NCBI GenBank assembly: GCA_050744245.1
Contig: JBOGGX010000147.1
Span: 1 to 5,593, forward strand
Direction of reading: 5' to 3'
Source of the DNA: JBOGGX01 sp050744245
GTDB taxonomy: Bacteria; Actinomycetota; Acidimicrobiia; Acidimicrobiales; JBOGGX01
Length of the DNA stretch: 5,593 nucleotides
Part shown: piece after piece, positions 1 to 5,403 of the stretch
How the letters are laid out: each line of letters opens with the position of its first letter
Position numbering within the stretch: position 1 is the first letter of the stretch
The notes under the pieces: generated by a model
What the model saw: the letters and a program-made list of their open reading frames with translations, nothing else
The model's database searches: none
Told to the model about the DNA's origin: nothing
Program-made: the position numbers and the translations under genes

Positions 1-287
1 GCCAGCCGGCCGTTGACGTAGGCGCGGGACCGGCCGTCGCGCGGGATGACCCGGGCCAGCACGACCTCGTCGTCACCGACGAGGAACCGACCCTCGACGG
101 TGGCCTCGGCCGCTCCCGGTCGCACCAGGATCGGGTCGGCCCGGCCCCCGACGAGCAGTTCGATCGACTCGACGAGCATGGTCTTGCCGGCGCCGGTCTC
201 GCCGGTCACCGCGGTTAGCCCCGGCCCGATCACGACCGCGAGCTCGTCGATGACGCCGAGGTTGGTGACGGCCAGCTCAGTCAGCAT
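1..287 (-). CDS. recN: DNA repair protein RecN, N-terminal part (runs off left edge)
   Basis: RecN is an SMC-like ATPase that acts at DNA double-strand breaks in recombinational repair. Only the first 95 residues are in the window. The reverse-strand translation starts MLTELAVTNLGVIDELAVVI, the usual RecN opening in which a first beta strand leads to the ATP site. The Walker A motif GETGAGKT is at residues 29-36. It is followed by ELLVGGRAD (about 43-51) and GRSRAYVNGR (about 85-94), both typical of RecN and distinguishing it from SMC and RecF. The ATG at 287-285 matches the family start and has an AAGG Shine-Dalgarno-like run about 10 bases upstream. It begins 15 bases after the NAD kinase stop, so it is probably the next gene in the same operon. 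The coiled coil and Walker B region lie outside the window. Confidence 0.95.
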   Translation of the reverse strand, partial: MLTELAVTNLGVIDELAVVIGPGLTAVTGETGAGKTMLVESIELLVGGRADPILVRPGAAEATVEGRFLVGDDEVVLARVIPRDGRSRAYVNGRL

Positions 288-302
288 GCGGGTCGGCCTT
301 GC

Positions 303-1145
303 TCATCGTTCGTTGAGTCCGAACTTCTTCTTGAGGATCCGATGGAAGTCACGCGGGCGGAAGGCGACGAGCCGGGCCGAGCGGTCGGCCGCGGTGCACA
401 CGATCGCATCCCCCTCGGTGAGCTCCCCCAGGTTACGGCCGTCGACGGAGAGGGTGGCCGGGCGGGGCCCGGCGACCTCGATCCGGATCCTGGTCTCGGG
501 TTCGAGCACCATCGACCGGTCGAACAGCATGTGGGCCGCGACCGGCGTGAGCAAAAGGGCCCGGTGCTCGGGCGCCACGATCGGCCCCCTGGCCGAGAAC
601 GAGTAGGCGGTCGACCCGGTTGGGGTGGCCACGATGAGCCCGTCGGCCGCGTACGTCGTGAAGAAGTCGTCGTCGAGATGGACGGCGAGACGCACCGTGT
701 GACCCATCGGTGTCTTCTCCAGCACCGCCTCGTTGAGTGCCACCGCCGGCAGGGCACCGGACGCGTCGACCGACAGGAGCATGCGTTCCTCCACGCGGTA
801 GTCGCCCGTCTCGAACCGCTCGAGCGCGTCGAACAGCCCGTCCGGCTCGACCTGGGTCAGGTAGCCAAGGGTGCCGACGTTGACGCCGAGCACGGGGACG
901 CTGGCCCCCCCGACCAGGTCGACGGTGCGGAGCATGGTGCCGTCGCCGCCGATCGACACCGCGAGATCGAGCCCGTCCAGCAGGGCGTCGTCGCCGACGG
1001 CGAGATCGTCGAGCCCGACGGCGATGGCATCCTCGGCCGGGACCCGCACCAGGTGCTTCTCGTCGAGCAGCCAGGCCGCCGCCTCCTTGGCCAGGCTGGC
1101 GGCGTCGGGTCGGTCCCGGTGGACGAACAGGGCGATGGTCGTCAC
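303..1145 (-). CDS. nadK: NAD kinase
   Basis: This is a cytoplasmic ATP-NAD (or polyphosphate-NAD) kinase that phosphorylates NAD to NADP. The 280-residue product has the full family signature: GGDGT at residues 66-70 with the catalytic Asp68, GVNVGTLGYL at 87-96, the NE pair at 138-139, and DGLIVATPTGSTAYS at 168-182. A conserved beta-rich C-terminal part contains SVDGRNLGELTEGD, and the protein ends in a basic ILKKKFGLNER tail. Length is normal for the family. I chose the GTG at 1145-1143 because the conserved N-terminus (TTIALFVHRDRPDA) starts there. It lies 4 bases after the tlyA stop and has a GGTGA-like ribosome site overlapping that stop, suggesting translational coupling. An in-frame ATG at 1179-1177 is possible but would add a non-conserved leader overlapping tlyA. 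The same reading frame stays open further upstream only as antisense-free overlap inside tlyA. Confidence 0.96.
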   Translation of the reverse strand: MTTIALFVHRDRPDAASLAKEAAAWLLDEKHLVRVPAEDAIAVGLDDLAVGDDALLDGLDLAVSIGGDGTMLRTVDLVGGASVPVLGVNVGTLGYLTQVEPDGLFDALERFETGDYRVEERMLLSVDASGALPAVALNEAVLEKTPMGHTVRLAVHLDDDFFTTYAADGLIVATPTGSTAYSFSARGPIVAPEHRALLLTPVAAHMLFDRSMVLEPETRIRIEVAGPRPATLSVDGRNLGELTEGDAIVCTAADRSARLVAFRPRDFHRILKKKFGLNER

Positions 1146-1149
1146 GAGC

Positions 1150-1962
1150 TCACCCGCCGGCCTCGGCCACGACGCCATCGAGATGTCGATCGAGATCGAG
1201 ATCGGCCGGCGCACCGACCGCGCCGCCGCCGGCCACGAGGTGGAGCAGGAACTCGACGTTCCCGTCGGCCCCCCGCAACGGCGACACCATGCATCCCATG
1301 ATGCTCGCGCCCAGGCCCTGGTAGGCGGCAACCACCTCGTCGAGCACCCGGCGCCAGACGGTCGGGTCGCGCACCACACCCCGGCCCTTGCCCGCCTCGG
1401 CCCGGCCCGCCTCGAACTGGGGCTTCACCAGCAGCACCAGATCGCCCCCGGGCTCGGCCAGCGCGAGCAGGGCCGGGGCCACGGTCCGCAGCGAGATGAA
1501 CGAGAGGTCGGCGACCACGATCGCCGCGGGCCCGCCCAGGTCGGCCGGCGTGACGTGCCTGATGTTGGTGCGCTCCTGGACATCGACGCGGGCGTCGGTC
1601 CTGAGCCGGTGGTGGAGCTGCCCGTAGCCGACGTCGACCGCGATCACCCGATCGGCGCCGTGCGTGAGCAACGCGTCGGTGAACCCGCCGGTCGAGGCGC
1701 CGGCGTCGATCGCTCGGCGACCGCGGACATCGATGCCGAACCGGTGCAGGGCGGCGTCGAGCTTCTCGCCCCCTCGGCCGACGAACCGGGGCGGTGGGCC
1801 GAGGACGACGATCGGCTCCGAGGGGGCGACCAGCCTTGACGGCTTGCTCGCCGGGGAACCGGCGACCTCGACCCGGCCGTCGTCGATGAGGGTGGCCGCG
1901 TGCTGGCGCGTCTGGCTCAGGCCCCGCCGGACCAGTTCGATGTCGAGTCGCCTGCGGGAGAC
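1150..1962 (-). CDS. tlyA: TlyA-type 16S/23S rRNA (cytidine-2'-O)-methyltransferase, no standard start codon
   Basis: TlyA methylates 2'-hydroxyls of cytidines in 16S and 23S rRNA using S-adenosylmethionine. In mycobacteria its loss causes capreomycin and viomycin resistance. An N-terminal S4-like RNA-binding domain opens SRRRLDIELVRRGL, with HAATLIDDGRVEV following. The FtsJ-like domain shows RGGEKL (63-68), the SAM loop DAGASTGGF (86-94), AVDVGYGQL (108-116), ERTNIR, ADLSFISL, LVKPQFEAG and NVEFLL. The K-D-K-E residues expected from M. tuberculosis TlyA (69, 154, 182, 238) fall at K67, D152, K180 and E237, so the protein is full length at about 270 residues. The oddity is the start. The expected first codon reads GTC (1962-1960), and no ATG, GTG or TTG occurs in frame until TTG at 1671, which is inside the methyltransferase fold. 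Automated annotation would probably truncate the gene to 1150-1671. It follows the phasin-like stop by 16 bases. Confidence 0.9.
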   Translation of the reverse strand, partial: VSRRRLDIELVRRGLSQTRQHAATLIDDGRVEVAGSPASKPSRLVAPSEPIVVLGPPPRFVGRGGEKLDAALHRFGIDVRGRRAIDAGASTGGFTDALLTHGADRVIAVDVGYGQLHHRLRTDARVDVQERTNIRHVTPADLGGPAAIVVADLSFISLRTVAPALLALAEPGGDLVLLVKPQFEAGRAEAGKGRGVVRDPTVWRRVLDEVVAAYQGLGASIMGCMVSPLRGADGNVEFLLHLVAGGGAVGAPADLDLDRHLDGVVAEAGG

Positions 1963-1978
1963 CGCGGGACTCGCCCTC

Positions 1979-2410
1979 TCAGCCGGACGACGGCGCCTTC
2001 TTGGCGGCCGCCTTCTTGGCCGGAGCCCTTCTCGCCGTGGTCTTCCTGGCCGTGGTCTTCTTGGCCGTGGCCTTCTTGGCCGTGGTCTTCTTGGCCGCCG
2101 GGGCCTGCCTCGCGGTCGGCGCCTTCCTGGCCCCGCCGATCTTGCTCTCGACCTTGGCCAGGTCGGCCTTGGTGGCCACGCCGATGACCTTGAGCTGCTG
2201 GCGAATCTCGGCTCGGACCTGCTCGAAGAACTTCTCGGTGTTCTCCCGGCTCCGATCGACGAACTCGGCGACGGTCGCCTGGGCCTGTTCGGCCCGGACC
2301 TCCCCGGTCTTGACCAGGTCCTTGACGATGGCCTCGGCCCGACGCTGGGTCAGCTGGGTGAACTGCATGCCGGCGTCGAGGAACTGTCGGAACTGATCGC
2401 TTGAGTTCAT
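1979..2410 (-). CDS. Phasin-like protein with histone-H1-like Lys/Ala-rich tail
   Basis: The predicted product has 143 residues in two parts. Residues 1-95 are almost all helix-forming, with heptad-like spacing (FRQFLDAGMQFTQLTQRRAE, then VRAEIRQQLKVIGVATKADL). This resembles the PhaF/phasin type of polyhydroxyalkanoate granule-associated protein, including the characteristic 'LG(V)AT..DL..(V)..KI' ending. Residues 105-139 are seven five-residue units of the (T/A)AKK(T/A) kind, a strongly basic tail like those of PhaF and bacterial H1 homologues, which bind DNA non-specifically. A role linking the nucleoid to granules or other structures is inference. No pha biosynthesis gene is visible here, so it may instead be a small nucleoid protein. 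The ATG at 2410-2408 has no Shine-Dalgarno run, but a candidate -10 box ends 7 bases upstream, fitting leaderless translation. It heads the putative tlyA-nadK-recN operon. Confidence 0.8.
   Translation of the reverse strand: MNSSDQFRQFLDAGMQFTQLTQRRAEAIVKDLVKTGEVRAEQAQATVAEFVDRSRENTEKFFEQVRAEIRQQLKVIGVATKADLAKVESKIGGARKAPTARQAPAAKKTTAKKATAKKTTARKTTARRAPAKKAAAKKAPSSG
1994..2098 (-). repeat. 15-base tandem repeat encoding Lys/Ala pentapeptides
   Basis: Seven imperfect copies of a 15-base unit (forward-strand form approximately CTTCTTGGCCGTGGT) lie within the 3' end of the phasin-like gene. Each encodes one pentapeptide: AAKKT, TAKKA, TAKKT, TARKT, TARRA, PAKKA, AAKKA. Copy number in such tails usually varies between relatives through slippage. 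That this copy varies is inference. Confidence 0.85.
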
Positions 2411-2417
2411 CGGGACG

Positions 2418-2447
2418 AGGGTACCGCCGGCCGACCGGTGCTTGCAA
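2418..2447 (-). promoter_or_regulatory. Candidate promoter of the phasin-like/tlyA/nadK/recN operon, leaderless
   Basis: Read on the reverse strand there is a TTGCAA -35-like hexamer (2447-2442), an 18-base spacer, and TACCCT (2423-2418), which fits the TANNNT -10 consensus. The -10 box ends 7 bases before the ATG at 2410, so transcription would begin at or next to the start codon. The absence of a ribosome-binding site in front of this gene agrees with leaderless initiation, which is common in Actinomycetota. No start-site data are available. Confidence 0.45.
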
Positions 2448-2472
2448 TAGTTTGCACTTGCCTCGGTACGCT
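2442..2472 (+). promoter_or_regulatory. Candidate rhomboid gene promoter, leaderless, sharing its -35 box with the divergent operon
   Basis: The palindromic TTGCAA (2442-2447) is followed by a slightly long 19-base spacer and TACGCT (2467-2472), matching TANNNT. Nine bases separate the -10 box from the ATG at 2482, so the transcript would have almost no leader. The boxes lie in the only AT-richer patch of the gap, which also contains the inverted repeat TGCAA-TAGT-TTGCA (2443-2456). That repeat is a possible operator or simply part of the promoter. Confidence 0.4.
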
Positions 2473-2481
2473 GGGCCGACC

Positions 2482-3273
2482 ATGTTGCCGTTGCGAGACG
2501 ACAACCCGACCCGCAGGGTGCCGATCGTCACCCTGGTCTTGATCGTGGCCAACGTGGCCGTCTACCTGCTGCTGCAACAGCCGGCCAACACCGAGGCGGC
2601 GGGCGGGGCGCGGTTCGTGTACGAGTACGCGGCCATCCCGTGCGAGGTGGTCACCGGCGATCCGCTCGATGCCGACGAGATCGGCCGCACCGTGCAGCTC
2701 GGCGAGGCGGAGGCGTGCGTCGCCGAGGCGCGGCCCGGGGTGGACGAGGTGTTCCCGGAGAAGCGGGTGTGGCTCGCCGTCGTGGTCTCGATGTTCCTCC
2801 ACGGCTCGCTGTTGCATCTCGCCGGGAACATGCTCTTCCTCTGGATCTTCGGCAACAACATCGAGGACCGGCTCGGACCCGTCAGGTACGTGGCGTTCTA
2901 CGTGGCCGCCGGCGTGGTCGCCACCCTGGTCCACATCGGGTTCCAGCCCGACAGCACCGTGCCCCTGGTCGGCGCGTCCGGCGCCATCGCCGGGGTCATG
3001 GGCGCCTACCTGGTGTGGTTCCCGCGCGCCAGGATCCTGACCCTGGCCACGTTCTTCCTCATCGAGATCCCGGCCCTGTGGGTCCTCGGCTTCTGGTTCG
3101 TCTCGCAGTTCTTCATCAACCCGATGAGCGGCGTGGCCTCGATGGCCCACGTGGGCGGGTTCGTCTTCGGCGTCGCGTTCGGGCTCATCCTGCGGCCCGG
3201 GCGACGACCTCCGCCAGATCGGCCGCGATCAGATCGGGCTCCGGGTCGACCGGCAGATCCCCCGCCGTGGTGA
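2482..3273 (+). CDS. Rhomboid-family intramembrane serine protease
   Basis: This membrane protease cleaves transmembrane helices of partner proteins; its substrates are unknown. The 263-residue product starts MLPLRDDNPTRRVPIVTLVL, the common opening of this bacterial subfamily, leading into transmembrane helix 1 (about 13-31). A non-cytoplasmic-type loop of about 60 residues follows, with two cysteines (C54, C79). The core then carries HGSLLHLAGN (107-116) with the oxyanion Asn116, the GASGAIAG motif with nucleophile Ser166, and MAHVGGFVFG with catalytic His223. The Ser-His dyad is therefore intact and six or more hydrophobic segments are present. From about residue 236 there is a Pro/Arg-rich cytoplasmic-like tail with no family similarity; it is encoded in the 89-base overlap with the opposing HAD gene. 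I chose the ATG at 2482 over an in-frame TTG at 2401 because it matches the family start and lies just after a -10-like TACGCT. Confidence 0.93.
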   Translation: MLPLRDDNPTRRVPIVTLVLIVANVAVYLLLQQPANTEAAGGARFVYEYAAIPCEVVTGDPLDADEIGRTVQLGEAEACVAEARPGVDEVFPEKRVWLAVVVSMFLHGSLLHLAGNMLFLWIFGNNIEDRLGPVRYVAFYVAAGVVATLVHIGFQPDSTVPLVGASGAIAGVMGAYLVWFPRARILTLATFFLIEIPALWVLGFWFVSQFFINPMSGVASMAHVGGFVFGVAFGLILRPGRRPPPDRPRSDRAPGRPADPPPW

Positions 3274-3940
3274 CCCCGGAGAGCACCAGGGCGAACCGGT
3301 AGCCGATGGTGCGGGCGAAGCGCCCGTCGGTGTCGGGCCGATCCCCCACCATCCAGCCGTCGGCGCCGTAGCGGTCACGGACCAGTGCGGCCATGGTCGG
3401 GTGCCCCTTGCCGGCCACCGCCACCGGCGGCGAGCCGGCGGCCAGGACGATCCCGGCCAGGATCGACCCGTTGCCGGGAATCGGCCCGTCGAGGGTCGGG
3501 AAGGTGACGTCGTCGTTCGTCGCCAGCAGCCGGGCCCCCCGCCGGACGGCCCGGGCCGCCACCCGCATCCGTTCGTAGTCGAACTCGCGGTGGTAGCCGA
3601 CGAGCACGGCGTCGACCTGGCGCTCGTCGAGGGCGTCGACGGGGATCGCCCGCCTGGCCGCCACCGCCTGCCACACGCCCGGACCGCCGCACACCAGGAC
3701 CCGCTCGCCCGGTTCGAGCAGGAGCGCCCCGGCCTCGGCCGAGGTCACCACATCGCCGCCGGCCGGGATCCCGAACGAGGCCAGCTTGGCCTCGACCGCG
3801 GCCGCCGGCGCGTTCGAGTTGTTGGTGATGAACACCACCCGGTCGCCCCGAGCGCGGAGAACGGCCACCGCCTCCGCCGCCCCGGAAATCGGCTCGGTGC
3901 CGAGCCAGACAACGCCGTCGAGATCGAGGAGCCAGGTCAC
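3185..3940 (-). CDS. HAD-IIA (NagD-like) hydrolase, probable sugar- or glycerol-phosphate phosphatase
   Basis: This is a cytoplasmic haloacid-dehalogenase phosphatase. The 251-residue product has motif I LLDLDGVVWLG with nucleophile Asp6 and acid/base Asp8, motif II FITNNSN (37-43), motif III Lys178 in AGKGHP, and motif IV MVGDRPDTDG with Asp200 and Asp204. The C2-cap marker TNDDVTFP (141-148) followed by PGNGS places it in the HAD-IIA/NagD group. Motif III is usually followed by Pro (GKP); here the order is GKGHP, a mild deviation. In M. tuberculosis the gene at this position (Rv1692, near tlyA) is a glycerol-3-phosphate phosphatase. The same role here is inference from family and synteny. 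The start is GTG at 3940-3938, because an in-frame stop lies seven codons upstream and conservation begins at once. A CAGAAT box ending 7 bases upstream could be a leaderless -10. Its 3' end overlaps the rhomboid gene. Confidence 0.92.
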   Translation of the reverse strand: MTWLLDLDGVVWLGTEPISGAAEAVAVLRARGDRVVFITNNSNAPAAAVEAKLASFGIPAGGDVVTSAEAGALLLEPGERVLVCGGPGVWQAVAARRAIPVDALDERQVDAVLVGYHREFDYERMRVAARAVRRGARLLATNDDVTFPTLDGPIPGNGSILAGIVLAAGSPPVAVAGKGHPTMAALVRDRYGADGWMVGDRPDTDGRFARTIGYRFALVLSGVTTAGDLPVDPEPDLIAADLAEVVARAAG

Positions 3941-3996
3941 GCCCGCGATTCTGCGATGTCATCCGGGGTCGATGGAAGCTGCTACGAAGAGGGCCG

Positions 3997-5220
3997 ATGC
4001 CGCGCTTCGAGGCCTTCGCCGGGATCCGCTACGACACGGCCCGAGTCGACCTGGCCGACGTGACCGCCCCGCCCTACGACGTGATCGACGCCGACGACCG
4101 GGCCGCCCTGGCTCGACGACACCCCAACAACGTGGTCCGCATCGACTGCCCGACGCCGGACGACTGCGGCCAGAGCGGTCCCGGCGGCCAGTATCTCGAG
4201 GCCGCGTCACGCCTGCGGCGCTGGCTCGGCGACGGCGTGCTCGTACGCGACCCGGTGCCGTCGCTGTACCTGTACCGCATGGGCTTCACCGACGACCACG
4301 GACGGCGGCGCCACACCACCGGTGTGCTCGGCGCCGTCGGGCTCGAGCCACCGGGCGAGGGCGACGTGCTGCCCCACGAGCGCACGACCAGGAAGGACCG
4401 GTCCGACCGTCTCGAGCTGCTCCGGGTCACCCGGGCCAACCTCTCGCCGATCTGGTTCCTCTCGCTCGCCCGGGGGCTGACCAAGCTGCTCGACCCCCCG
4501 GGCGATCCGCTGGCGTCGTGGACCGACGACTCCGGGGTCGACCACTCGCTGTGGCGGCTGAGCGAGCCGGCCGCGATCGACGCCATCCGGGCCGCGGTGG
4601 CCGCGGCCCCGCTGGTCATCGCCGACGGCCACCACCGCTACGAGACATCGATCGCCTACCGGGACGCCCGTCGAGCGGCCGACGACAACGGCGAGGGGGC
4701 CACCGACGACCTCGCCGACCTCACGCTCGGCTTCGTGGTCGAGCTGGTGGCCGACGAGCTCGACGTCGAACCGATCCACCGGCTGGTCGCCGGGCTGCCC
4801 GATGGCACCGACCTGCTCGGCACGCTGGCGTCGGGCTTCCGGGTCGGCCCGGTCGAGGCGACCGACGAATCGATCCTGGACCGCATGGATGCGACCGGTG
4901 CCATGGCGCTGGTGCTCGCCGACGGCGTCCGGTTGCTCCGCCCGTCGGCCGAGCTCGCCATTCGGGCCGGCGATCTCGACACGGCGATGGTCGACCTGGC
5001 CCTGGCCGCCGTGCCCCCGCACGAGGTCACGTTCCAGCCCGGTCTGGCGTCCGCGGTCGACGCCGTCGCCTGCGGTCGGGCCCAGGCCGCCTTCCTGGTC
5101 CGCCCGCCCGCCATCGACCAGATCGCCGACGTGGCCCACCGCCGCCAACGGATGCCCCCCAAGACCACCTATTTCTGGCCCAAGCCCCGGACCGGGCTCG
5201 TGTTCCGCTCGCTCGGCTGA
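3997..5220 (+). CDS. DUF1015 family protein
   Basis: I recognise this as a member of the DUF1015 family, a widespread group of cytoplasmic proteins of about 400 residues whose biochemical role I cannot state. The 407-residue product is full length and has the family landmarks in order: TAPPYDVID (23-31), NNVVRID (44-50), YLYRMGF (91-97), VLPHERT (124-130) with the His-Glu pair, DRLELL (137-142), the strongly conserved IADGHHRYETS (208-218), EPIHRLV (258-264) and the C-terminal MPPKTTYFWPKPRTGLVF (386-403). The dense conserved His, Asp, Glu and Lys residues suggest an enzyme, possibly nucleotide- or phosphate-binding, but that is inference. The ATG at 3997 is preceded by GAAGAGGG with short spacing, a modest ribosome site. 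The gene diverges from the HAD gene across 56 bases. A hairpin follows 8 bases after the stop and probably ends the transcript. Confidence 0.93.
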   Translation: MPRFEAFAGIRYDTARVDLADVTAPPYDVIDADDRAALARRHPNNVVRIDCPTPDDCGQSGPGGQYLEAASRLRRWLGDGVLVRDPVPSLYLYRMGFTDDHGRRRHTTGVLGAVGLEPPGEGDVLPHERTTRKDRSDRLELLRVTRANLSPIWFLSLARGLTKLLDPPGDPLASWTDDSGVDHSLWRLSEPAAIDAIRAAVAAAPLVIADGHHRYETSIAYRDARRAADDNGEGATDDLADLTLGFVVELVADELDVEPIHRLVAGLPDGTDLLGTLASGFRVGPVEATDESILDRMDATGAMALVLADGVRLLRPSAELAIRAGDLDTAMVDLALAAVPPHEVTFQPGLASAVDAVACGRAQAAFLVRPPAIDQIADVAHRRQRMPPKTTYFWPKPRTGLVFRSLG

Positions 5221-5228
5221 ACCGCAAA

Positions 5229-5271
5229 CTCGACGCATCTGGCACCGCTATGCGGTGCTGAGTGCGTCGAG
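5229..5271. terminator. Two-tier hairpin after the DUF1015 gene, candidate terminator
   Basis: The outer arms CTCGACGCA (5229-5237) and TGCGTCGAG (5263-5271) pair perfectly over 9 bases. The inner arms GCACCGC (5242-5248) and GCGGTGC (5252-5258) pair over 7 bases around a TAT loop. The tiers are separated by a 4x4 internal loop that could hold wobble pairs. It begins 8 bases after the DUF1015 stop codon. There is no T-run on either side, so if it terminates transcription it is the U-tract-less type often proposed in high-GC actinobacteria. It could equally be a dispersed palindromic repeat or an insertion-sequence end feature. Confidence 0.5.
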
Positions 5272-5403
5272 AATGGTCCTTCTCGGGTACAGCGGCGTCG
5301 GCGGGGGCAGGGTGGTGCCGCCGGGGCCGCCGAACTGGTGGACGAGCCGCTCGGCGAGGTCGGGGACGAACGGCCGGAGCTCGCCGGCGACGGCCCGACC
5401 GGC
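5248..5403 (-). other. Possible 3' end of an unidentified reverse-strand gene
   Basis: Between the hairpin and the transposase fragment, the reverse-strand frame ending in TAG at 5250-5248 has third codon positions that are nearly all G or C. It reads as plausible protein, including RPFVPDLAERLVHQFGGPGG and the ending YPRRTILDALSTA. Over the first 50 bases or so the forward frame leading into the transposase has many A/T third positions and looks non-coding. The reverse frame stays open to the right edge, but beyond about 5404 it is only the antisense of the transposase. I do not recognise the peptide. It could be the remnant of a gene cut by an insertion, or chance openness in GC-rich DNA. 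Confidence 0.22.

Noticed and set aside
184..186. NAD kinase SARGPIV (residues 184-190, at about 576-596) as a defective variant of the usual SAGGP segment
   Set aside because: Arg at this position occurs in many bacterial NAD kinases as far as I know, so I do not treat it as a lost residue.
1177..1204. Short GAGATCGAGATCG tandem repeat as a regulatory element
   Set aside because: It encodes the Asp-Leu-Asp-Leu stretch near the TlyA C-terminus and needs no further explanation.
342..1301. Long forward-strand open frame of 319 codons across the NAD kinase gene
   Set aside because: It is antisense to nadK, and its translation is a low-complexity Arg/Gly/Asp/His mix with no recognisable motif, while the reverse frame holds every NAD kinase motif.
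871..1839. Forward-strand open frame of 322 codons spanning nadK and tlyA
   Set aside because: It is a GC-driven shadow crossing two well-supported reverse-strand genes, with no domain-like segments.
1994..2098. Regularly spaced repeats as a CRISPR-like array
   Set aside because: The units are contiguous 15-base copies without spacers and lie in frame within a coding region.
1917..2552. Reverse-strand open frame of 211 codons over the repeat and the promoter gap
   Set aside because: Its Gly/Arg/Gln/Asp-rich translation is the out-of-frame reading of the Lys/Ala repeat. It would start inside the rhomboid gene and cross the divergent promoter.
4207..5238. Reverse-strand open frame of 343 codons over the DUF1015 gene
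   Set aside because: It is the antisense of clearly coding sequence and has typical Val/Gly/Arg/Asp/His shadow composition.
3786..5261. Forward-strand open frame of 491 codons over the DUF1015 gene
   Set aside because: It is an Arg/Pro-rich out-of-frame shadow. The DUF1015 motifs all lie in the other frame.
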